Source: Stenotrophomonas oahuensis (GTDB lineage: Bacteria > Pseudomonadota > Gammaproteobacteria > Xanthomonadales > Xanthomonadaceae). From it: a DNA stretch of 64,000 nucleotides. The position numbers and the translations under genes are program-made. This document shows, piece after piece, positions 18,276-27,417 of the stretch; the stretch's first letter is position 1, and the number at the start of each line of letters is the position of its first letter. The notes under the pieces were generated by a model, which was given only the letters and a program-made list of their open reading frames with translations, was not told the DNA's origin and searched no databases. Location of the stretch: the NCBI RefSeq assembly GCF_031834595.1, contig NZ_CP115541.1:4396501-4460500 (forward strand), written 5' to 3'.

Positions 18276-19883
18276 TCAGTAAGTTCCGACCGTTACCCGC
18301 AGTACCGGTGGATCCTCGCGCACGAAGTTGAGGCCATAGTCGGTCTGGTCACCATTGAGCAGCCGCTCGAACTGCCACTGGCCGTTCACGTAGCGGCCTT
18401 GTTCCACACGCAGCAGCTGCCCATGCAGCGCATCGTTGGCGACGCGCACGAACTCCGCGCGGGCGGAAAAGCCGGTCAGCAGGAACTGATCTTTGCCGGT
18501 CTGCGCCACCAGCAAGCGGCCGCCGTGGTCGGCGTTGCCGGGCAGGATCGGATCGGCATCCCCCCAGTACGGCGCGCCGTAGGACACACGCACCTCCCAG
18601 TCGCCAAAGCGCAGGGTTCGCTTGGGCTGACCCGGCTGCTCGGCCACGGCCTGCAGCCGGCCCTCGAACGCCGCCTTCGCGATCAGCCGCTGCAGGGGCG
18701 CAAGCTGGCCGAAGTTGGCCGCATGCGCGGTGGTCGCCGCACGCTTCTCCGGCGAATCCAGCCCATCCATGCCAAACACCGAGAAGCCGATGCCGCCCTG
18801 CCCCAGCACGTGGAACAGATAGGGGGTAGTGCCTGGCTCAAAGCCGGTTTCGGACACCCAGGCCGGATTGTCCGGGCGCGCATATTGGCCGATGACCTTG
18901 GTGTATTCGCTGTAGTCGGTGGTGTAGATATCGGTGCCGATGAAATCGATCGACGGCGTGGCCGCGCGCCACAGGTCGAACACATTGACCGTTGCCCCGC
19001 CGGAAGGGTAGTCCACGCCGGGATAGCGCTTGCCCTTGTAGCGCAGCCAGGTGTTCACATACATCGGCATGTCGTAGGCGCGTTTGCCGGCGGCGGCCAC
19101 CTGCTCGATGTAGTGGGCGGTGGCATACGCGTTGAACGCTTCATCGGCCTCGGGCCCGAACACGTCCCGCCAGGTGCCGGTGGGCTTTCCCAGCCGGGTG
19201 GTGATGGCCGCGGGTACCGGCTGGGCAAACGCCGCATTGGCGGCAGCCCCGTGGTCACGCACCGCGCCGATCGCGCCCGGCTCATTCTCCACCTGGACCA
19301 GAATCACCGTGTGGCGCTGGCCATCGACCTTGCGAAGATGCTGCATCAGCGCAGCGAACGCACGCGCATCTGCCTCGACATTCGCGCGGGCGTGTGGCGA
19401 CAGCACATCCACCGGTTCGCCGCGCTCGTCCAGGGTACGCGGGTAAGTGACCGCATCACGCTTGATCCACTCGGGCACGTAATGCATCTGCCCGTTCTTC
19501 CAGCTGCCGAACCACAGCAGGGCCACCCGCAGATTGCGGCGGCGGGCCTGCTCGATCAGCGCGTCCACATTCGTGGTGTCGTACTGCCCCGGCGAAGGCT
19601 CGAACTGTTCCCAGTACACCGGGGCTTCCACCGTATTGGCATTCAGTGCCACCACCTGGTCCAGCGCACCCGGCAGCACCGCGGGCCAGGCGCTGGAGTT
19701 GTGCAGCTGCGCGGCCAACACGGTGTACGGTTCACCATCGACCAGCAACGCATGCCGACCGTTCTCAGTGACGAAGCGCGGCATCTGTTCGGCAGCGAAC
19801 GCAGGCAGGCACAGGCACGCCAGCAGCAGGCCGGCCACGCTGGACGCCATGGTTCGGCGCGAGGAGGTTGCGGAAACGGTCAT
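18276..19883 (-). CDS. GH35-type beta-galactosidase (DUF5597-like C-terminus), secreted
   Basis: A 535-aa secreted glycosidase with a Sec signal peptide ending near PAFA. The (beta/alpha)8 barrel carries the GH35 acid/base in VQVENEPG (Glu201) and the probable nucleophile in VSETGFE (Glu345); VEAPVYWEQFEPSPGQYD is the usual N-terminal barrel motif. The C-terminal ~120 aa (ADHGGRLLVAQTGKDQFLLT) resemble the DUF5597 domain found on such enzymes. In this locus it could remove galactose from serine-linked extensin glycans or from arabinogalactan; the substrate is inferred from neighbours. The start overlaps the S9 peptidase stop by 4 bp (ATGA), with SD AAAGGA. Confidence 0.88.
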   Translation of the reverse strand: MTVSATSSRRTMASSVAGLLLACLCLPAFAAEQMPRFVTENGRHALLVDGEPYTVLAAQLHNSSAWPAVLPGALDQVVALNANTVEAPVYWEQFEPSPGQYDTTNVDALIEQARRRNLRVALLWFGSWKNGQMHYVPEWIKRDAVTYPRTLDERGEPVDVLSPHARANVEADARAFAALMQHLRKVDGQRHTVILVQVENEPGAIGAVRDHGAAANAAFAQPVPAAITTRLGKPTGTWRDVFGPEADEAFNAYATAHYIEQVAAAGKRAYDMPMYVNTWLRYKGKRYPGVDYPSGGATVNVFDLWRAATPSIDFIGTDIYTTDYSEYTKVIGQYARPDNPAWVSETGFEPGTTPYLFHVLGQGGIGFSVFGMDGLDSPEKRAATTAHAANFGQLAPLQRLIAKAAFEGRLQAVAEQPGQPKRTLRFGDWEVRVSYGAPYWGDADPILPGNADHGGRLLVAQTGKDQFLLTGFSARAEFVRVANDALHGQLLRVEQGRYVNGQWQFERLLNGDQTDYGLNFVREDPPVLRVTVGTY

Positions 19884-22195
19884 GGCTGTCCTTTCTTTTC
19901 TGCATTCCAGCGCGGTGTCGGCGCACGCATCAGGTGGCGTACGAAGAAATCAAACTGGCGTCGGGTGACGTAATCGATGGGCCCGGTCGAGCGGCCCACC
20001 GAGTGCTCGCCGCCGGGCACGTTCAGCAGATCGAAGTCCTTGCCGGCCTTGATCAGCGCATCGACGACCTGTGCGGTCGAGGCTGGATCGACGTTGCTGT
20101 CCTGCTCACCCACCACCAGCAGCAGGTCGCCACGCAGCTTGGCCGCGTGGGTCACGCCGGAGGCGCGCGCGTAGCGGGCGTCCACCGGCCAACCCATCCA
20201 CTGCTCGTTCCAGCTGATCTTGTCCATGCGGTTGTCGAAGCAGCCGGCCATGGCCACGCCCACCGTGTACAGCTCGGGATGCAGCTCCAGCGCGCCGAGC
20301 GTGCTCTGGCCGCCGGCCGAGGCACCGTAGATACCCACGCCGCCGGAAATGTCGTAGGACCGGTCCTTGGCCGCCAGCGCCTTGTGCCAGGCGATGCGGT
20401 CGGGGAAGCCGGAGTCGCCCAGGTTCTTCCAGGCCACGTCATGGAAGGCCTTGGAGCGGTGCGCGGTGCCCATGCCGTCGATCTGCACGACGATGAAGCC
20501 GAGGTCAGCCAGTGCCTGCATGCCGATCTGCTTGTCGCCACCGGAGTGGTAGCCGAACGGCCAGAAGGTCTTGGGCACGAAAGCATCATGCGGGCCGGCA
20601 TAGATGTTCTCCACCACCGGGTAGCGCCGCTTCGGGTCGTAATCACCTGGGCGCACCACCATGCCCCAGATATCGGTGCGGCCATCGCGCCCCTTGGCCA
20701 CGAAGGATTCCGGTGCTTTCCAGCCGGCGGCGAGCAGCCGCGAGATATCACCACGGGCCAGCTCGCGGACCGGGGTGCCGTCGATGCGGTGCAGCGACGC
20801 GACCGGAGGCATGTCCGGCCGCGAATACACATCGATGTAGTAGCGCCCGTCCGGGGAGATGGCGACATCGTGATCGGCCGGAGCGTGGGTGAGGCGGGTC
20901 AGGTTGCGGCCGTCGAAGTTCACGCTGAACAGTTGCCGCTGGTACGGGTCCTGGCCCGCGTCCATGCCGCTGGCGCTGAACCAGATGCGGCGCTGGGTAT
21001 CGTCGACATGCAGCACGTCGCGCACCACCCAGTCGCCCTGGGTGATCTGCTGCCGCACGCTGCCATCGGTGCCATCGATCAGGTAGAGATGCCGCCACCC
21101 GTCACGTTCGGAGATCCAGAGCAGCTCCCTGCCCTGCCCGCCAACATCGTGCAGGAAGGTGCGATCGGCATACACAAAGGTATCGGCCTTCTCTTCAACG
21201 GCCGCGTGCGCCTTGCCGGTGCCCGCGTCAACCGCGACCACCCGCACGGTCTGGAAGCCCCGCGCAACGTACTCCATGCTGAAGCTGCTACTGTCGCTGC
21301 GCCATTGAATGGGCGACAGCGAATACGGATTCGACACCAACGGGGTATCGATGGGCTTGCGGTTTCCCGCCACGTCGAACAGCACCGGCTGCTCGATGTC
21401 CACCGCGTCGCCGGGCTTTGGATACAGCTGGGTCTGCAGCACTGGCTGCAACTGGCCCGCGGGTGCGCTCTCAACACGGGTCACCAGCCGCGGGAACCCG
21501 GGCGTCACCCGGTACAACGCGATATGCCGTGAATCCGGCGACCACGCGAGGGTTTCCGGGTCGTAGAAGGCATCGCCGCGCCCATCGCGGGTCAGCGGGG
21601 TGACCTTGCCGTCGGCCACGTGGCGCAGCACCACGTTAAATCCCTCGGCATAAGCCTCCCATTGACCATCCGGCGAGCGACGCGGTGCGTTGTCGGCAGG
21701 CACGCGCAGATCGCGCACCACGCCGAAGCCGCGTGGACGACCGGCCCGCGTGACCAGCGCACAGAGGTAGTCGGTCAAGGTGCACCGCCACGTGGCATAG
21801 GTGCTGTCCAGGCTGAAGCGGATCGCACCGTTCGGGTTGTCACCTTCCGCCACGTATGCGAACTGCGAGAACGGCAGCCTCAGCGGTGCCACGTCCTGAC
21901 CGCTGGCGGCCGACAGTCCCTGCGCCAGCCGCGCGGCGTCGAATGCGGGCTGCAGTTGCGCGCTGTCCGGCGAGCCGAGCACGAAGGCAAAGCCGCCTTC
22001 CACCGTGTGCCGATAATAGAAATGCCCATCGCCGCGCCACTGCGCCGGGAAGGCCACGTCGCGGGTCAGCCCGCTCCAGGCCTCACGCAGGCCCAGCGAG
22101 CGGCGATAGTCATCTGCGTCCGGCGCGGCCGAGACCGTGGCACTCGCCCAGACCATGCCCACCAGGGTCAGCGCCCGCACCATCTTATTCGCCAT
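19880..22195 (-). CDS. S9 family dipeptidyl peptidase (DPP4-like), exported
   Basis: A 771-aa prolyl-oligopeptidase-clan enzyme with a signal peptide (to about SAA, residue 24), an N-terminal beta-propeller (SPDSRHIALYRV, SPDGRYYIDVYS) and a C-terminal alpha/beta-hydrolase domain. The catalytic triad is visible: Ser626 in GASAGGQS, Asp near 697 in GEQDSNVDP and His near 729 in GGEHSVGRS. Such enzymes cut after Xaa-Pro at N-termini, which suits proline/hydroxyproline-rich peptides. It overlaps the permease gene upstream by 11 bp and the GH35 gene downstream by 4 bp. Confidence 0.92.
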   Translation of the reverse strand: MANKMVRALTLVGMVWASATVSAAPDADDYRRSLGLREAWSGLTRDVAFPAQWRGDGHFYYRHTVEGGFAFVLGSPDSAQLQPAFDAARLAQGLSAASGQDVAPLRLPFSQFAYVAEGDNPNGAIRFSLDSTYATWRCTLTDYLCALVTRAGRPRGFGVVRDLRVPADNAPRRSPDGQWEAYAEGFNVVLRHVADGKVTPLTRDGRGDAFYDPETLAWSPDSRHIALYRVTPGFPRLVTRVESAPAGQLQPVLQTQLYPKPGDAVDIEQPVLFDVAGNRKPIDTPLVSNPYSLSPIQWRSDSSSFSMEYVARGFQTVRVVAVDAGTGKAHAAVEEKADTFVYADRTFLHDVGGQGRELLWISERDGWRHLYLIDGTDGSVRQQITQGDWVVRDVLHVDDTQRRIWFSASGMDAGQDPYQRQLFSVNFDGRNLTRLTHAPADHDVAISPDGRYYIDVYSRPDMPPVASLHRIDGTPVRELARGDISRLLAAGWKAPESFVAKGRDGRTDIWGMVVRPGDYDPKRRYPVVENIYAGPHDAFVPKTFWPFGYHSGGDKQIGMQALADLGFIVVQIDGMGTAHRSKAFHDVAWKNLGDSGFPDRIAWHKALAAKDRSYDISGGVGIYGASAGGQSTLGALELHPELYTVGVAMAGCFDNRMDKISWNEQWMGWPVDARYARASGVTHAAKLRGDLLLVVGEQDSNVDPASTAQVVDALIKAGKDFDLLNVPGGEHSVGRSTGPIDYVTRRQFDFFVRHLMRAPTPRWNAEKKGQP

Positions 22196-23756
22196 CGTCC
22201 TCGTCCAACTTCAGTTCACTGGGGGTCAAACCACTGCGCGCGCCCCATTGGTAGATGAAGAACGCAATCACCGCCACGCTTGCGGTGTCCCACGGATGGG
22301 TGATGGCGGCGATGCCGCCGAAGGTTCCCAGGTACGACACGGCCATCACCAATACAAAGAACGCGATCAACCACGCGGAGCTGCGCACCTGCCGCAGCAC
22401 GCGTGCCCGGCGCTGCGGATTGGGCAGCTGCGAGACCACATACACCACGTAGATCCCCACCTGCAGGCCCAGCAGCCACGACACCGTCTTCCAGGTCGAC
22501 CAGTACACGATCAAGGCCGCGATCATGAACGACAGCGGCCCCAGTACCGACAGCGCCTTTACCCGGAACGGACGCTCAAGATCAGGCGCGCTGCGGCGCA
22601 GTGCGGCCACCGTCACCGGGGCGATGGCGTAGCTCAGCACCAGCGCCGCCGAGACCACGCCGATCAGGGTCTCCCACGACGGGAACGGCAGCGTCCAGAA
22701 CACCGAGAGCCCAAAGCTCAGCCACAGTGCCGGACGCGGAATGCCCGACTTCGCATCCACCTTGGTCAGCGCCGGCAGGAAACCGCTGCCCCGCGCCCAG
22801 CCATACACCACGCGCGGCGTGGCATTCATGTAGATGTTGCCGGTACCGCTGGGCGACACCACGGCATCGGCCACCACCATCGTGGCCAGCCAGCCCATAC
22901 CAAGTGCCACCGCGATGTCGCGGTACGGCAGCGCATACAGCTTGTCCATGCCGGCCCAGCCATTGGCCAGCACGTCGCCCGGCACCGCGCCCAGGAAAGA
23001 GACCTGCAGCAGCACGTAAATCACCGTGGACAGCGCCACCGACAGAATCAGCGCGAACGGAATGGTGCGCTGGGGGTTACGCACCTCGCTGGCGACCGAA
23101 ACGATCGGCGTCAGCCCGAGATAGGCAAAGATGATGCCGCCAGCGGAGATCGCCGCTTCCACACCGGCCATGCCCGAGGGCGCGAAGCCCTGGCTGGTGA
23201 GGTTGTCCGGGTTGAAGAGTGCGAGCAGCAGCACGATCACCAGCACCGGTACCAGGAACTTGAACACGCTGATGATGTTGTTGGCACGCGCGAAGGTCTT
23301 CACGCTGAAGTAGTTCAGCAGGAAGAACGCAACGAGGAGCGCGAACTGCACCAGCCAGCCGAGCAGCGTGGGATGGGTACTGTTCGGCTGGGTGAGCGAC
23401 GGGAACCACGCCGCCGCGTACTGCCGGCAGGCTTCCACCTCGATGGCGATCAGACTCGAAAACGCGATCAGGGTGATGAAGCCGGTCAGCCAGCCGAGCA
23501 GCGTGCCGTGCGAATACTCCGGGTAGCGCACCACGCCGCCGGCGCGCGGCAGCGCCGCGCCCAGCTCGCAGTACACCAGGCCCAGCAGGAACACCGCGAT
23601 GCCGCCAATGATCCAGGACAGGATGCCGGCGGGTCCGGCAATCGAAGACACGTGGCTGGCGGCGAACAACCAGCCCGAGCCGAAGATCGAGCCGAGGCCG
23701 ATGAAGGTGAGATCGGTCAGGCTCAGGCGCTTGTGGAACTTTCCTGCAGGTGCCAT
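22185..23756 (-). CDS. APC-family amino-acid permease
   Basis: About 523 aa from the ATG at 23756 (GGGGA 5-6 nt upstream). An upstream in-frame TTG/ATG pair at 23786/23777 lacks an SD. Around twelve membrane helices; the helix-1 signature GLGSIFGSGWLFA is typical of amino acid-polyamine-organocation transporters. The C-terminal hydrophilic tail is short (KLDEDDGE). Sitting between peptidase genes and hydroxyproline catabolism genes, it probably imports proline, hydroxyproline or small peptides' amino acids; specificity is not readable. Confidence 0.88.
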   Translation of the reverse strand: MAPAGKFHKRLSLTDLTFIGLGSIFGSGWLFAASHVSSIAGPAGILSWIIGGIAVFLLGLVYCELGAALPRAGGVVRYPEYSHGTLLGWLTGFITLIAFSSLIAIEVEACRQYAAAWFPSLTQPNSTHPTLLGWLVQFALLVAFFLLNYFSVKTFARANNIISVFKFLVPVLVIVLLLALFNPDNLTSQGFAPSGMAGVEAAISAGGIIFAYLGLTPIVSVASEVRNPQRTIPFALILSVALSTVIYVLLQVSFLGAVPGDVLANGWAGMDKLYALPYRDIAVALGMGWLATMVVADAVVSPSGTGNIYMNATPRVVYGWARGSGFLPALTKVDAKSGIPRPALWLSFGLSVFWTLPFPSWETLIGVVSAALVLSYAIAPVTVAALRRSAPDLERPFRVKALSVLGPLSFMIAALIVYWSTWKTVSWLLGLQVGIYVVYVVSQLPNPQRRARVLRQVRSSAWLIAFFVLVMAVSYLGTFGGIAAITHPWDTASVAVIAFFIYQWGARSGLTPSELKLDEDDGE

Positions 23757-23807
23757 GGGGTTCCCCGGTTGGTGCATGGAATGCAAGCAATGGTGATGCG
23801 AGTGGCT

Positions 23808-25583
23808 TCAGTGCTTCGTGTCGCTCCAGGGCGATGCACCGCCGTCGGCGATGAAGCGGTCGATCCGTGCCTCCAGCACCGGCAGTGGCACCGAGCCCAG
23901 TGAAAGCACCGCATCGTGGAAGTTGCGGATGTCGAACTTCGCACCCAGCGCGGCTTCCGCCTTGCGACGCAGCTTCAGGATTTCCAGTTCGCCCAGGTAG
24001 TACGAGAGCGCCTGGCCCGGCCACGCGATGTAGCGGTCCACCTCGGTGGTGATCTCGTGCTCGCTCAGCGCGGCGTTGTCGCGCAGGTACGCCAGCGCCT
24101 GCTCGCGGGTCCAGCCCTGGCTGTGCACACCGGTGTCGATCACCAGCCGTGCCGCCCGCCACATCTGGTAGGTCAGGTAGCCGAAGCGCTCATAGGGCGT
24201 GGTGTACATGCCCATCTCCAGCCCCAGGTATTCGCAGTACAGCGCCCAGCCTTCGCCATAGGCGGAGATGTAGGTGTAACGACGGAAGTCTGGCAGCTGG
24301 GTGTCCTCGGCGGCCATCGACATCTGCAGCGAATGGCCTGGCGAGGATTCATGCAGGGTCAGTGCCGGCAGCACATACAGCGGCCGCGACGGCAGGTTGT
24401 AGGTGTTCAGCCAGTAGGTGTCCAGGCCGCCGCGACCTCCGGTGTAGAACGGCGCGAGGTCATCCGGCACCGGCTTGATGGTGAAGCGCTGGCGCGGCAC
24501 CCGGCCGAAGTAGCGGCCGAGGTTGCCGTCCATGGTCTTGGATATCCACGCGGCGCGGTCGAGCAGCTCTTGCGGGGTCTTCGCGTAGAACTGCGGATCG
24601 GTGCGCAGGAAGGTCAGGAAGTCGGCGAAGCTGCCCTTGTAGCCCACTTCGTCCATCACGTCCTGCATCTCCCGGCGCAGGCGGGCCACCTCGTCCAGTC
24701 CGATCTGGTGGATCTGCGCGGGGTCCATGTCGCGGGTGACGAACTCACGGATCTGCGCACGGTAGTACGCCTTGCCATCGGGCAGTGATTCGCCGGCCAG
24801 CGTGGTGCGGGCCTTCGGCAGGTATTCCTCGCGCATGAAGTGCAGCAGCTTTTCGTAAGCGGGAATCACACTGGCGTCGATGGCGGCCAGCGCCTGCTGG
24901 CGCAGCTCCGCCTGTTGCGCGGCCGGTATGCTGGCTGGCATCTTCTTGAACGGGGTGTAGAACAGGTTCGTCTCGCCCTTGGCCTCGGCCACATCGGCAA
25001 TGGACTGGTCCCGTCCGGTCAGCGTCACCCGCGGCTGGCTGAAGCCGCGCGCAAGCCCGGCGCGCATGTTGCGGGTCTGGTCGTCGAAGTAGCGTGGAAT
25101 GTCGGCCAGCTGGGACAGATAGCGACGATAGTCATCGGCGCTGTGGAAGGTGCCGCGCGCGGTGAAGCCGAGGTTGGTCCAGAACGCGGTATCGCTGTTG
25201 AACGGCATCTCCCAGGCCCGGTAGTGCTGCTGGTCCAGCAGCACCTCGATCTGCTGCCGGTAGACCTGGTAGTTCACCTGGTCGACCGCCGACAACTGCG
25301 CCTGCGGCACGGCCTTCAGCTCCTTCAGCACCTGCGTCCAGTACGCGGTGCGCTGGTCCTGCGTGGCCGGGTCCACCTTGGGCAGGTGGTCGGCGGGTCG
25401 GCTGCCACCGTTCTCGTCATCGCCGCCTGCATTCTGCTGCGAGCGCCAGGTCCATTCCCGCGTGTACAGCGCCTTGAAACGCGCACTTGCGTCGGTATCG
25501 GCAGCGGAAGCGACGGGGTTGAGCAGACTGCTTGCACTGATGCCGAGCATGAGGGCGAGAGAAAGCGGGGAACGCAGGTTCAT
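23808..25583 (-). CDS. DUF885 peptidase-like protein, exported (copy 1)
   Basis: 591 aa from the ATG at 25583 (SD AAGGAG, 4 nt away), with a signal peptide ending near VASAAD. The DUF885 signature HESSPGH is at His411-His417, resembling a metallopeptidase HExxH-type site, and YGEGWALYCEYLGLEMGMY and IAWPGQALSYYLGELEI are other family blocks. Members characterised so far are carboxypeptidase-like zinc enzymes, but activity here is inference. It is in tandem with a diverged paralogue (25580-27388) whose stop overlaps its start by 4 bp. Confidence 0.88.
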   Translation of the reverse strand: MNLRSPLSLALMLGISASSLLNPVASAADTDASARFKALYTREWTWRSQQNAGGDDENGGSRPADHLPKVDPATQDQRTAYWTQVLKELKAVPQAQLSAVDQVNYQVYRQQIEVLLDQQHYRAWEMPFNSDTAFWTNLGFTARGTFHSADDYRRYLSQLADIPRYFDDQTRNMRAGLARGFSQPRVTLTGRDQSIADVAEAKGETNLFYTPFKKMPASIPAAQQAELRQQALAAIDASVIPAYEKLLHFMREEYLPKARTTLAGESLPDGKAYYRAQIREFVTRDMDPAQIHQIGLDEVARLRREMQDVMDEVGYKGSFADFLTFLRTDPQFYAKTPQELLDRAAWISKTMDGNLGRYFGRVPRQRFTIKPVPDDLAPFYTGGRGGLDTYWLNTYNLPSRPLYVLPALTLHESSPGHSLQMSMAAEDTQLPDFRRYTYISAYGEGWALYCEYLGLEMGMYTTPYERFGYLTYQMWRAARLVIDTGVHSQGWTREQALAYLRDNAALSEHEITTEVDRYIAWPGQALSYYLGELEILKLRRKAEAALGAKFDIRNFHDAVLSLGSVPLPVLEARIDRFIADGGASPWSDTKH

Positions 25584-27388
25584 GGAGTCTCCTTGGTCTG
25601 GGCGATCCATGCCTCGATGCGGGCGTTGAGCAGGTCCAGCGGCATCGCACCGCCGCCCAGCACCGCGTCATGGAAGGCACGGATGTCGAAGCGATCACCC
25701 AGTTCCTTTTCGGCCTTGGCACGCAGGGCGAGGATGTCGAGCTGGCCGATCTTGTAGCCCAGCGCCTGACCCGGCCACACGATGTAGCGGTCAGTCTCGG
25801 CCTGGATGCTGGGTTCGTCGTCGGACGGATGGGCGTGGAAGAAGTCCACCATCTGCTGGCGCGTCCAGCGCTTGTAGTGCACGCCGGTGTCGAGCACCAG
25901 GCGGTTGGCGCGCAGCAGCTCGCCGGCCAAATGTCCGTAACGGCTGTACGGGTCTTTGAAGAAGCCCACCTCGCCTGCCAGTCGCTCGGCATACAGCGCC
26001 CAGCCTTCAATGAAGGCGTTGTAGCCGGCCTGCTGGCGGAACGGCGGCAGCGGCAGCGTCTGCGAGAGCGATATCTGCAGGTGGTGGCCCGGCACGCCTT
26101 CGTGGTACGCGGTGGTTTCGATGTTCACCAGGGTGCGTTCGGTGGCGTCGTTGGCGTTGACCATCACGATCGCCGGCTTGGTGCCCTCCGGATTGCTCTG
26201 CCAGTACTCCGCGCCGGGTGCCTCACGACGGAAGGCCGGCATGCCCTGCACCACCAGCGGCGTCTTGGGCAGATGGCCGAACAGCTTGGGCAGCTCCGGT
26301 TCCATGTCGGCGATGTAGCCGCGGTACAGGCCCAGAATCTGCTGGCTGGAGGTAGCGAAGTGGCGCTTGTCGGTGGCAACTGCCTTGCGGAAGCTGGCCA
26401 GGTCGGCGAAGCCCTGCTCCTTCGCGATCCGGGTCATCTCGCCTTCGATCCGGGCCACTTCGGCCAGGCCGATCTGGTGAATCTCTTCCGGCGATTTGTC
26501 GGTGGTGGTCTGGGTCCGCACGGCGAACTGGTAGCGCTTGTCGCCATCCGGCAGCGACCAGATCCCTTCCTGCGCACGCCCCTGGGCGGCGTACTCGTCT
26601 TTCACGAAGGCAGCCAGCTTCGTGTAGGCCGGTCGCACCTGTTCGTCGATGGCTGCGATCAGCTGCTTGCGGATGTCCGCCCGCTGCGCCGGATCCGCCA
26701 CCGCGGTGTCCAGCTTTTTCAGCGGTGACGCAAACGCGCTGTCCGCGCCTGACGGTTCGGCAATGCGCGCGATCTGCGCCGGCAGCTTCTCCAGCAGGTA
26801 GCGCGGCTGCACCAGGCCATCCTTCGCCCCCTGTCGCGAAACCTCGACGATCTGGTCAAGCAACGCCGGAATGGCATTCAGGCGCGCGATGTAGTCCTGG
26901 TAGTCCTTGGCATTCTCGAACGGAAACGCATCGCCCATGCCGGCCAGCGACAGCTGGATGCCGCCGACCGGCTCCAGCGGCATCTCATGGGTTTTCAGAT
27001 CGATTGACGTCAGCCTGTCACGCAACTGGCGCAGCATCATCTGCAGGCTCAGCTGGCGCTGCTCATCCAGCGCCTTGGCGTCCACCGCCTCGAAGCGCGT
27101 GAGCAGATCGGCGGTGGCCGCGCGATCCGCCGCGACCGCCGCCAGGCTGTAGTCAGTCCAGCGGTCGTTGTAGCGCTTGTCGCCGATGATGCTGGCGAAC
27201 TCCGGGCTGTGTGCCAGCTGGTACTGCCACTGCTCATCCAGCAGCGCGTCGAATCCCTGCGCGGCGGGAACCTTTGCTGCCGCGCCTGCCGAGGCATCGG
27301 CAGCACCCGGCGTAGGAGTGGACGGCGAGCACGCCGTGAGCAGCGCTGCGGCAAGCACGCCGATGACAAGGGGACGGAACGGGGCCAT
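25580..27388 (-). CDS. DUF885 peptidase-like lipoprotein (copy 2)
   Basis: 602 aa with lipoprotein signal LLTAC (Cys20), so it is membrane-anchored, unlike its neighbour. Family motifs: HEGVPGHHLQISL at His429-His435, YNAFIEGWALYAERLAGEVG and IVWPGQALGYKIGQLDI. It is clearly homologous to copy 1 across the whole length but diverged, so the pair is an old duplication or two separate specificities. It overlaps copy 1 by ATGA and lies 29 bp after the M24 peptidase gene. Confidence 0.88.
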   Translation of the reverse strand: MAPFRPLVIGVLAAALLTACSPSTPTPGAADASAGAAAKVPAAQGFDALLDEQWQYQLAHSPEFASIIGDKRYNDRWTDYSLAAVAADRAATADLLTRFEAVDAKALDEQRQLSLQMMLRQLRDRLTSIDLKTHEMPLEPVGGIQLSLAGMGDAFPFENAKDYQDYIARLNAIPALLDQIVEVSRQGAKDGLVQPRYLLEKLPAQIARIAEPSGADSAFASPLKKLDTAVADPAQRADIRKQLIAAIDEQVRPAYTKLAAFVKDEYAAQGRAQEGIWSLPDGDKRYQFAVRTQTTTDKSPEEIHQIGLAEVARIEGEMTRIAKEQGFADLASFRKAVATDKRHFATSSQQILGLYRGYIADMEPELPKLFGHLPKTPLVVQGMPAFRREAPGAEYWQSNPEGTKPAIVMVNANDATERTLVNIETTAYHEGVPGHHLQISLSQTLPLPPFRQQAGYNAFIEGWALYAERLAGEVGFFKDPYSRYGHLAGELLRANRLVLDTGVHYKRWTRQQMVDFFHAHPSDDEPSIQAETDRYIVWPGQALGYKIGQLDILALRAKAEKELGDRFDIRAFHDAVLGGGAMPLDLLNARIEAWIAQTKETP

Positions 27389-27417
27389 GCGCTTACTCCG
27401 GTAGGGGCGTGTTGTCC

